Shown in pieces: positions 1-5,072 of a stretch of 5,602 nt of DNA; position 1 is the stretch's first letter, and the number at the start of each line of letters is the position of its first letter. The translations under genes were made by a program, and so were the position numbers. The notes beneath the pieces were generated by a model. The model saw nothing but the letters and a program-made list of their open reading frames with translations, made no database searches and was not told where the DNA came from. Origin of the DNA: an uncultured Collinsella sp. (lineage in GTDB: Bacteria; Actinomycetota; Coriobacteriia; Coriobacteriales; Coriobacteriaceae); NCBI GenBank assembly GCA_902489955.1, contig CABUBY010000107.1, positions 1 to 5,602 of the forward strand, in the 5' to 3' direction.

Positions 1-23
1 AAATCATCGGTACGCATAGACAC
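1..23 (-). CDS. queA: Start of a gene, probably QueA (tRNA ribosyltransferase-isomerase), cut by window edge
   Basis: Only seven codons are visible, reading (V/M)SMRTDD and then an incomplete codon beginning TT. The start is chosen as GTG at 23-21, because a strong Shine-Dalgarno AAGGAG at 37-32 lies 8 bases upstream; the in-frame ATG at 17-15 would be 14 bases away. QueA proteins characteristically begin with a short M-x-T/L-x-DFDY stretch, and MRTDD(F/L) fits that. QueA transfers and isomerises the ribosyl group of S-adenosylmethionine onto preQ1-modified tRNA in the cytoplasm, giving epoxyqueuosine. Its placement 64 bases after queH, whose product acts on exactly that intermediate, is the main support. 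The identification rests on very few residues plus context and could be wrong. Confidence 0.5.
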
Positions 24-38
24 GTCGGATTCTCCTTA

Positions 39-58
39 TATAGCTAAAGTCCGCTATA
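39..58. repeat. Inverted repeat TATAGC-N8-GCTATA in the queH-queA gap
   Basis: A perfect 6-base inverted repeat (39-44 and 53-58) with an 8-base spacer lies in the 64-base gap between queH and the next gene. It sits just upstream of that gene's Shine-Dalgarno sequence at 37-32. It is AT-rich in a GC-rich setting. It could be an operator, part of an internal promoter, or a weak RNA hairpin near the ribosome binding site. No factor is recognised. Confidence 0.35.
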
Positions 59-87
59 CATCCTAGCAGGCTGACGTCCCAAATGAA

Positions 88-663
88 CTACTTTTTGGCT
101 GCTTTGCGCTCGTCGCGGATGCGGGCGCGGTCCATGGCCGCCTCGACAGCCGAGAAGCGGCAACCACAGTAGTTCTGCCGATACATGCCAAGCTCGCGCG
201 AACGGCGTGTCGCCTCGGGGTAATACGGGCGAAAATCGCGAATCACCGGGGTGAGACCGCGGGCGGCAGCCAGACGCTCCAACACATCATTGCAGGTTTC
301 GAACAACTGGTACGGCGAGACGGCGAGCGTCGTGCCCACAAACTCAAACCCGCGCTCCTGGGCCACGCGGCACGCCTCGGCCAAGCGCAGGGCATAGCAC
401 GCGCGACAGCGACGGGGCCGATCGGCGCCCAGCGGGGCCACGCCGGCTTCCCAACGCTCGCGGTCCTCCCCCGCCTCGATAAGCTCGATGCCCCCGTCAG
501 CACACCACCGGCGCAGCTCGTCCAAGCGCCGCTGCCATTCATCGCGCGGCTGAATATTGGGGTTGGTCCAGCAGATCTTGGGCTCAAACCCCTCCTCGCG
601 CAGCAAGCGAACCGGCTCAAGCGAGCACGGCGCACAGCAGGCGTGCAGCAACAACGGCTTCAT
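88..663 (-). CDS. queH: Epoxyqueuosine reductase QueH
   Basis: QueH reduces epoxyqueuosine in the wobble position of GUN-anticodon tRNAs to queuosine, the final step of the pathway. It is cobalamin-independent and replaces QueG in many bacteria. The 191-residue length matches the family (formerly DUF208). Visible signatures are the N-terminal LLLHACCAPC (C9, C10, C13), NPNIQPRDEW at 34-43, RCRACYALRL at 85-94 (C86, C89), DFRPYY at 143-148, and YRQNYCGC at 161-168 (C166, C168). The paired cysteines are the expected ligands of the iron-sulfur and iron centre. The start at 663 follows GGAG (673-670) by 6 bases. The ATG at 669 touches the Shine-Dalgarno directly and is less likely. The frame stays open farther upstream, to 840, but that part only shadows the preceding gene. 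The gene is coupled to its upstream neighbour, whose stop lies 10 bases away, and precedes a likely queA. The C-terminus ends in a short basic tail. Recognition is confident. Confidence 0.93.
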   Translation of the reverse strand: MKPLLLHACCAPCSLEPVRLLREEGFEPKICWTNPNIQPRDEWQRRLDELRRWCADGGIELIEAGEDRERWEAGVAPLGADRPRRCRACYALRLAEACRVAQERGFEFVGTTLAVSPYQLFETCNDVLERLAAARGLTPVIRDFRPYYPEATRRSRELGMYRQNYCGCRFSAVEAAMDRARIRDERKAAKK

Positions 664-669
664 CGACAT

Positions 670-678
670 CTCCTCACC
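670..678 (-). promoter_or_regulatory. Ribosome binding site of queH, overlapping the upstream stop codon
   Basis: On the minus strand the sequence reads GGTGAGGAG, then ATGTCG, then the chosen ATG. The TGA stop of the membrane zincin gene (676-674) lies inside this element, so ribosomes finishing that gene are placed at the queH start. This arrangement favours 663 over 669 as the start and suggests translational coupling. Confidence 0.7.
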
Positions 679-1240
679 CAAAAAAGCGCACGCCGAAGGA
701 CGTGTCCTCGCAGGCGACAATGCGGCGGTCGCGCAAAATGGTCCGCACGTAATACCAGTCGCCCACGCAACCCGACAAATGCAAGCCGGCAGCCAAGTAG
801 CACAGCAGCGGATAGCCCGAAAACGCAAACCCCAAGGCAAACGCCACCGTCAAGGCAACCGTCGGCGCTAGGCAAATGACCATGTACCGCACACGCGAAT
901 ACACCACGCCCTCGGCGCAGGCGTAAATCATGCAGGTTTCGCGATTCGCCCCAAAGGTCACCTTCGCGCCCGCAGGCGCCAGCAGCTTAAAAAACACACC
1001 GTGCACCAGCTCGTGCACGGCAAATGACGCCGCAGAAACCGCGGCCAAGCCGACTATCCAGCCCACAACCGCCGTCCAGCCGCCCGCGTCAGCCGCATCC
1101 AAGTCCGCAGGCCCGCCCATCAGCATAAACACCGGCACCAGGCACACGGCAAACACGCCGACTACGACCATCCCCCACACGAAGCAAGCGTGCAGAAAAT
1201 CCTCGTCTTCAAACGCATGTATGTTGGAAATCTCATTCAT
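674..1240 (-). CDS. DUF3267-type membrane zincin (putative metalloprotease)
   Basis: A 188-residue integral membrane protein with a zinc-protease HExxH motif, HELVH, at 76-80. Hydrophobic spans are visible at about 18-42, 57-75 and 119-140, and another around 143-156. HELVH sits at the end of the second span, as in membrane-embedded site-2-type proteases. The conserved C-terminal HLSGCVGDWYYV (154-165) is typical of DUF3267 proteins. By analogy with site-2 proteases, D161 or H154 could supply the third zinc ligand, which is an inference. Family substrates are not known to me. The start at 1240 is the only sensible ATG and is preceded by AAGGTG. It is the first gene of the minus-strand unit and feeds directly into queH, but nothing in the protein itself points to a role in queuosine metabolism. 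Family recognition is good; substrate and function are unknown. Confidence 0.82.
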   Translation of the reverse strand: MNEISNIHAFEDEDFLHACFVWGMVVVGVFAVCLVPVFMLMGGPADLDAADAGGWTAVVGWIVGLAAVSAASFAVHELVHGVFFKLLAPAGAKVTFGANRETCMIYACAEGVVYSRVRYMVICLAPTVALTVAFALGFAFSGYPLLCYLAAGLHLSGCVGDWYYVRTILRDRRIVACEDTSFGVRFFG

Positions 1241-1282
1241 AGCACCTTAGGATAGCGCCCCTGCCACGTACCCGTCCGCATG

Positions 1283-1291
1283 TGCGATAAT
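1283..1291 (+). promoter_or_regulatory. Possible extended -10 promoter for the synthetase gene
   Basis: TGC followed by GATAAT (1286-1291) forms an extended -10 element, with five of six bases matching TATAAT. It lies in the 132-base gap between divergent genes. No good -35 box stands at the right distance. Transcription would start near 1298, giving a leader of about 75 bases, too short for a T-box riboswitch. The opposite strand carries ATTATC over the same bases, so the element might serve both directions, but no clear minus-strand promoter was found. Confidence 0.4.
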
Positions 1292-1372
1292 GTCGAACGA
1301 TATGCACGAATTGACCACCGCGCCGCCAGGCCTTGCGCCCGGCCGCGCTCTCACCATATGCGAAGGAGTCCC

Positions 1373-3523
1373 ATGGCATCCAAATACTCCATGAACGACC
1401 GTCCCAGCTGGCCTCGCCGCGCCATCGTTACCGCCGGCGAGCCCTACGGCAACAAGGGCCTTCACTTTGGCCACGTCGGCGGCGTCTTTGTCCCGGCCGA
1501 CTTCTTCGCCCGCTTCCTGCGCGACCGTCTGGGTCGCGAGAACGTCATCTTCACCTCGGGCACCGACTGCTATGGCTCGCCCATCATGGAGAGCTACCGC
1601 AAGCTCAAGGAGAACGAGGGCTACGACAAGTCCATTAGCGAGTATGTCGAGTCCAATCACTCCCGCCAGGCCGCGACCCTCAACAACTACAACATCAGCT
1701 GTGACATCTACGGCGGCTCGGGCCTTGAGCCGGCGGCCCAGATCCACAACGAGGTGACCGCCGAGATTATCGAGCGCCTGCACGAGCAGGGCACCATCTC
1801 CAAGCGCTCCACGCTGCAGTTCTACGATGCCAAGGCCGGCACGTTCCTCAACGGCCGTCAGGTGATCGGCCGCTGCCCCATCCAGGGCTGCAAGTCCGAG
1901 AAGGCCTATGCCGACGAGTGCGACCTGGGTCACCAGTTTGAGCCCGAGGAGCTCATCGCGCCTAAGAGCCAGCTCACCGGCGAGGTGCCCGAGCTGCGCC
2001 CGGTCGACAACCTCTACTTCGACCTGCCGGCCTACCTCGACTTTATGAAGACCTATACCGCCAAGCTCGCCCAGAACCCGCAGGTTCGTTCCGTGGTCTC
2101 CAAGACCATGGAGGAGTGGCTGCTGCCGGCTCAGCTCTACATCCAGAACAAGTTCCGCGAGGCCTTCGATGCCGTCGAGGATCAGCTTCCCGAGCACACC
2201 GTCCTGGAGCCCGAGGGCAACAAGAGCAGCTTTACCGTCACCTTCCCCAGCTGGAAGGAGCGCGACGATGCCCACGCGGTGCTCGCCAACGGCGGCGTAC
2301 GTTTCCGCAGCGGCAAGGCGCTCGTGCCCTTCCGCATCACCGGCAACATCGACTGGGGCGTTCCGGTGCCCGAGGTTGACGGCGTGACCGACGTCACCTG
2401 CTGGTGCTGGCCCGAGAGCCTGTGGGCGCCCATCAGCTATACGCGTACCGTTCTCGCCCGCGACGCCCGCGCCGCCGGCGTAACCGAGGGTGTCGCCGCC
2501 CAGGACGCCGCCCTTATGGGAGAGCCCGCCGCCGATTCCACGCAGGTCCCCGCGCCCACCTACCAGCACAGCTCGCTCGACTGGCGCGACTGGTGGTGCT
2601 CGGACGACGCACAGATCTACCAGTTCATCGGTCAGGACAACATCTACTTCTACTGCATCGCGCAGACCGCCATGTGGGAAGCCCTGGGTTGGGACCTTAC
2701 GCAGAGCACCGTCAGCGCCTGCTACCACCTGCTCTACATGGGCAAAAAGGCAAGCTCGTCCTCGCAGACGCCTCCCCCGCCGGCAGACGACCTGCTCAAC
2801 CACTACACCTGCGAGCAGATGCGCGCGCATTGGCTGTCGCTCGGCCTGTCCGAGAAGCCGGTGAGCTTTAGCCCCAAGGCATACGACACCCGCGTGACCG
2901 GCAAGGACAAGGACGGCAACGAGGTGCGCGCCTGCGACGACAAGCGCGTCATCGACCCCGCCCTTAAGGAGAGCGCCCTTTTGACCGGCGTCTTCAACCG
3001 CCTGGCCCGCAGCTGCTTCTACGGCGTCGCCGTCAAGGAGGGCGACGAGAGCCCCTATCGCAACGGCTGCATTCCGGCCGGCGCCGCCTCTGCCACCGTG
3101 GTCGAGGCCGCCGAGCAGGCCGCCCTCGCCTTTGAGCAGGCTATGTACAAGTTCGAGACGCACCACGCGCTCGCCGTGTGCGACGATTATCTGCGCGCCG
3201 CCAACAAGCGCTGGAGCGACGCCTCCAAGGCCGCCAACAAGCTCGAGGGCGAGCAAGCCAATACCGCGATGACGCAAGCCCTCGTCGACGCCTTCACCGA
3301 GCTGCGCGTGGCGACCGTCCTGATGCACGGCATCGTCCCGGCCGGCTGCGAGCTCATCTGCGAGTACTTCGACGTTGACCCGGTCGCCTTCTTTAGCTGG
3401 GATAATATCTTTGCCTCCACGGATGAGTTTGTGGAGAGCCTGGGCGAGAAGCCCGGCGAGCACCGCGTGAAGCCGCTGCCCCCGCGCTTCGATTTCTTTA
3501 GCAAGCACGAGAGCCAGTACTAA
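1373..3523 (+). CDS. Divergent methionyl-tRNA synthetase-like class I tRNA ligase
   Basis: This 716-residue protein has the MetRS layout throughout. The Rossmann start is EPYGNKGLHFGH (23-34), where HFGH is the HIGH motif. FTSGTDCYGSPIM (60-72) carries the aspartate (D65) that binds the amino group in MetRS. A zinc knuckle is formed by C168, C173, C183 and H187. PKSQLTGEVP (197-206) and DWGVPVP (327-333) follow, then WAPISY (351-356) and FIGQDNIYF (418-426). The helical anticodon-binding domain has NRLAR (542-546) and W614, matching E. coli N391, R395 and W461 by motif position. The KMSKS loop reads GKKASSSS (457-464) and lacks the second lysine. About 70 extra residues (250-325) and about 28 (357-405) are inserted relative to E. 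coli MetRS. No C-terminal tRNA-binding (Trbp111-like) domain is present. The ATG at 1373 is chosen because GAAGGAG (1362-1368) lies 4 bases upstream; the in-frame ATG at 1358 overlaps that site. It may be the cell's only MetRS, a second one, or an enzyme with altered amino acid choice. A firm symbol is therefore withheld, though metG is what a pipeline would assign. Confidence 0.85.
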   Translation: MASKYSMNDRPSWPRRAIVTAGEPYGNKGLHFGHVGGVFVPADFFARFLRDRLGRENVIFTSGTDCYGSPIMESYRKLKENEGYDKSISEYVESNHSRQAATLNNYNISCDIYGGSGLEPAAQIHNEVTAEIIERLHEQGTISKRSTLQFYDAKAGTFLNGRQVIGRCPIQGCKSEKAYADECDLGHQFEPEELIAPKSQLTGEVPELRPVDNLYFDLPAYLDFMKTYTAKLAQNPQVRSVVSKTMEEWLLPAQLYIQNKFREAFDAVEDQLPEHTVLEPEGNKSSFTVTFPSWKERDDAHAVLANGGVRFRSGKALVPFRITGNIDWGVPVPEVDGVTDVTCWCWPESLWAPISYTRTVLARDARAAGVTEGVAAQDAALMGEPAADSTQVPAPTYQHSSLDWRDWWCSDDAQIYQFIGQDNIYFYCIAQTAMWEALGWDLTQSTVSACYHLLYMGKKASSSSQTPPPPADDLLNHYTCEQMRAHWLSLGLSEKPVSFSPKAYDTRVTGKDKDGNEVRACDDKRVIDPALKESALLTGVFNRLARSCFYGVAVKEGDESPYRNGCIPAGAASATVVEAAEQAALAFEQAMYKFETHHALAVCDDYLRAANKRWSDASKAANKLEGEQANTAMTQALVDAFTELRVATVLMHGIVPAGCELICEYFDVDPVAFFSWDNIFASTDEFVESLGEKPGEHRVKPLPPRFDFFSKHESQY

Positions 3524-3524
3524 A

Positions 3525-3544
3525 GCACGCCAGCAGCGGCGTGC
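3525..3544 (+). other. Stem-loop just after the synthetase stop codon
   Basis: A perfect 7-bp stem, GCACGCC (3525-3531) with GGCGTGC (3538-3544), closes a 6-base loop one base past the TAA. No T-run follows, so it is not a standard intrinsic terminator. It could stabilise the 3' end of the synthetase message or dampen read-through into the methyltransferase gene, which starts 39 bases later. Confidence 0.4.
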
Positions 3545-3582
3545 CCGGAAAGTAGTCAATTTGGGACGGGAAGGAAAGACGG

Positions 3583-4686
3583 ATGTCCAAGCCGCGTCGT
3601 CGTAAGCAGAAAAAGCAGGTTAAGCCCGAGCTCAAGCTCAGGCAGTTTGCCGCCACCGAGCTTTCCGACCAGCTTGCCGCCCAACACTCCGCCGCCGACC
3701 TGCCGCGCTTTATGGTCGACACGGTCGCCGGCGCCTATGCGCCTGCCGATGCCGAGCTCATGGTCGAGGGCTTCGGCGCCGCTGCCACGCGCCCGGTCAC
3801 GCTGCGCGCCAACACGCTCAAGGCGACCGCCGAGGACATCGCCGCCGCGCTCGACGCAGCCGGCATCGCCCACCGCCCCGTCTCATGGTACCCGGACGCT
3901 TTCATCCTGCCCGAGGCCCAGGTATCCGATCTGTGGGATCTCGACATTTACCGCGACGGCAAAATCTATCTGCAGAGCCTGTCGTCCATGATGCCGCCGT
4001 TGGTCCTGGGCGCTCAGGCCGGCGAGGACATCCTGGACATGTGCGCGGCCCCCGGTGGCAAGACGACGCAGATCGCCGCCCTCACCCAGGGCCAGGCGCA
4101 CCTCACCGCCTGCGAGATGAGCATTCCCCGCGCCGAAAAGCTTGAGTCCAACCTCCACCGCCAGGGTGCCAAAAACGTGCCCGTCATGCGTATCGACGCA
4201 CGCGAGCTCGACGAGTTCTTCCGCTTTGACCGCATCCTGCTCGACGCTCCCTGCACCGGCACGGGCACCGTCATCAGCGGCAACGAGAAAAGTCTGCACG
4301 GGCTCACGGAGCAGCTGCTTTGCAAGTGCGCACGCTCGCAGCGCGCGCTTCTGGACCGCGCCATGGGTGCCCTCAAACCGGGCGGCACGCTCGTCTATTC
4401 CACTTGTTCGATCTTGCCGCAGGAAAACGAGGACGCCCTGCAAGAGGCCCTCGACAAGCACATGGACTGCGAGCTCATCCCCCTCGACGGCACGCCGAGC
4501 GAAAGCGAAACGCGCCGTGCCCAGGATGCCGGCGAGGAGCCGCATATCGAGAGCAACGCTCTCACCGAGGCCATCGCCGCCGGCCACGTCTCGTCCGTCG
4601 CCAACGGTATGCCCGGCACGCTGACCATTCCGCCTAGCCGCGACTTTGAGGGCTTCTACATTGCCCTGATCCGAAAACGCAGCTAG
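3583..4686 (+). CDS. NOL1/NOP2/Sun-family RNA (cytosine-5-)-methyltransferase, RsmF-like
   Basis: This protein is predicted to transfer a methyl group from S-adenosylmethionine to C5 of a cytidine, most likely in 16S rRNA, in the cytoplasm. The 367 residues start with a basic tail (RRRKQKK, 5-11), followed by the family's N-terminal RNA-binding region, including RPVTLRANTLK (70-80). The methyltransferase fold shows motif I DMCAAPGGKTTQ (152-163), motif IV DAPCTGTGT (221-229, C224) and motif VI STCSILPQENE (273-283). C275 is the expected nucleophile and C224 the release cysteine. Motif IV has PCTG where PCSG is usual. The protein ends soon after the FEGFYIALIRK strand, so the C-terminal PUA-like extension found in longer RsmF proteins is missing. 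It begins 59 bases after the synthetase stop with AAGGA (3571-3575) 7 bases before the ATG, and probably shares its transcript. The target cytidine cannot be read from sequence; RsmF and RsmB are the candidate equivalents, RsmF being the better fit by domain order. Confidence 0.88.
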   Translation: MSKPRRRKQKKQVKPELKLRQFAATELSDQLAAQHSAADLPRFMVDTVAGAYAPADAELMVEGFGAAATRPVTLRANTLKATAEDIAAALDAAGIAHRPVSWYPDAFILPEAQVSDLWDLDIYRDGKIYLQSLSSMMPPLVLGAQAGEDILDMCAAPGGKTTQIAALTQGQAHLTACEMSIPRAEKLESNLHRQGAKNVPVMRIDARELDEFFRFDRILLDAPCTGTGTVISGNEKSLHGLTEQLLCKCARSQRALLDRAMGALKPGGTLVYSTCSILPQENEDALQEALDKHMDCELIPLDGTPSESETRRAQDAGEEPHIESNALTEAIAAGHVSSVANGMPGTLTIPPSRDFEGFYIALIRKRS

Positions 4687-4724
4687 CGCACGGATCAAAA
4701 ACTCAACAAGCTATCTCCGTGCGC
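4686..4724. terminator. Probable bidirectional terminator hairpin between convergent genes
   Basis: A perfect 9-bp stem, GCGCACGGA (4686-4694) with TCCGTGCGC (4716-4724), encloses a 21-base loop. Its first base is the last base of the methyltransferase TAG. On the other strand, the arm at 4716-4724 encodes the end of the small membrane protein, whose stop falls in the loop. T-runs are short on both sides (GTTTG on the plus strand, GTTTTC on the minus strand), so termination strength is uncertain. The placement between convergent 3' ends is the main argument. Confidence 0.5.
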
Positions 4725-4881
4725 GTTTGCCCTGCTGGTCGCAATGCTGTTTAAGCATCGCACGCTCCTTGCGTTCGACCCTTTTGCCCTTAATGGCCGT
4801 GACCACAAAGTAGATGACCGCGGCGGCAACGATTGCGCCCACACACAGGCCGATCGAGCCAAACATTGCTGTCAATTCCAT
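4711..4881 (-). CDS. Small single-span membrane protein, 56 residues
   Basis: This short frame begins MELTAMFGSIGLCVG. A hydrophobic span runs from about 7 to 30 (IGLCVGAIVAAAVIYFVVTA at its core), followed at once by a strongly basic tail (KGKRVERKER, ending KRARR). That pattern predicts an N-out, C-in single-pass membrane protein. The ATG at 4881 is supported by the purine-rich AGAGAGG with its GAGG at 4894-4891, 9 bases upstream. The stop is TAG at 4713-4711. Its third codon positions are GC-rich like its neighbours. It is convergent with the methyltransferase gene and shares the hairpin at its 3' end. I do not recognise a family. The coding call rests on the ribosome binding site, the coherent membrane topology and the way it fills the gap. 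Confidence 0.65.
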   Translation of the reverse strand: MELTAMFGSIGLCVGAIVAAAVIYFVVTAIKGKRVERKERAMLKQHCDQQGKRARR

Positions 4882-4913
4882 ACCGCGTCACCTCTCTTTT
4901 AAACGGGGCTTTC

Positions 4914-4922
4914 AAGATAGCA
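4914..4922 (-). promoter_or_regulatory. Possible extended -10 promoter for the small membrane protein gene
   Basis: On the minus strand TGC precedes TATCTT (4919-4914), an extended -10 pattern. It lies about 33 bases upstream of the ATG at 4881 and just upstream of the ribosome binding site. No convincing -35 box was found. The call rests on position and a partial match only. Confidence 0.3.
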
Positions 4923-5057
4923 CCTCGATACCCGCCACCACAGCTCCTTCACGTTCGCCGGCCCTTCGGTCTAACGGATGGCGCGGCGGGGAAAAATCAA
5001 CTCGTCAAACGATTTAGCATTCGCAATTCCGGCTGCATCGCGCCGGCCATCATCACA

Positions 5058-5063
5058 TAGAAT
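5058..5063 (+). promoter_or_regulatory. Possible -10 box very close to the start codon at 5073
   Basis: TAGAAT at 5058-5063 matches the -10 consensus at five of six bases and ends 9 bases before the ATG. No good Shine-Dalgarno sequence is present (only CGAGCC nearby). The pair of facts would fit a leaderless or almost leaderless transcript, a common form in actinobacteria. The -35 region (around 5034-5040) is a poor match. Confidence 0.3.
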
Positions 5064-5072
5064 CGAGCCTCC

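Noticed and set aside
664..840. N-terminal extension of QueH up to an ATG at 840
   Set aside because: The extra 59 residues lie inside the membrane zincin gene in another frame. Family members begin at the LLHxCCAPC motif, and a good ribosome binding site supports 663.
1311..1316. TTGACC as a -35 box for the synthetase gene
   Set aside because: The region 16-18 bases downstream is GC-rich with no -10-like hexamer.
1241..1372. preQ1 riboswitch or T-box leader in the divergent region
   Set aside because: No preQ1 pseudoknot-like pattern was found upstream of the queuosine genes, and the leader before the synthetase gene is too short for a T-box, with no recognisable T-box sequence.
1247..3559. 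A 770-codon open frame on the minus strand opposite the synthetase gene
   Set aside because: It mirrors the synthetase codons. High GC at third positions removes stop codons from the antisense frame. The translation is low-complexity (V/A/G/L/H-rich), has no recognisable motif, and the sense protein is clearly real.
3883..4698. A 271-codon open frame on the minus strand opposite the methyltransferase gene
   Set aside because: It has the same antisense GC artefact; the sense strand has all methyltransferase motifs.
4940..5000. GC-rich stretch that looked like a possible tRNA fragment
   Set aside because: No acceptor stem, anticodon arm or T-loop consensus can be assembled; the local pairings are only about 5 bp.
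4814..5060. Plus-strand open frames of 67 and 75 codons across the right intergenic region
   Set aside because: They have no ribosome binding site and no coherent composition, and they overlap the better-supported small membrane protein gene and the promoter region.
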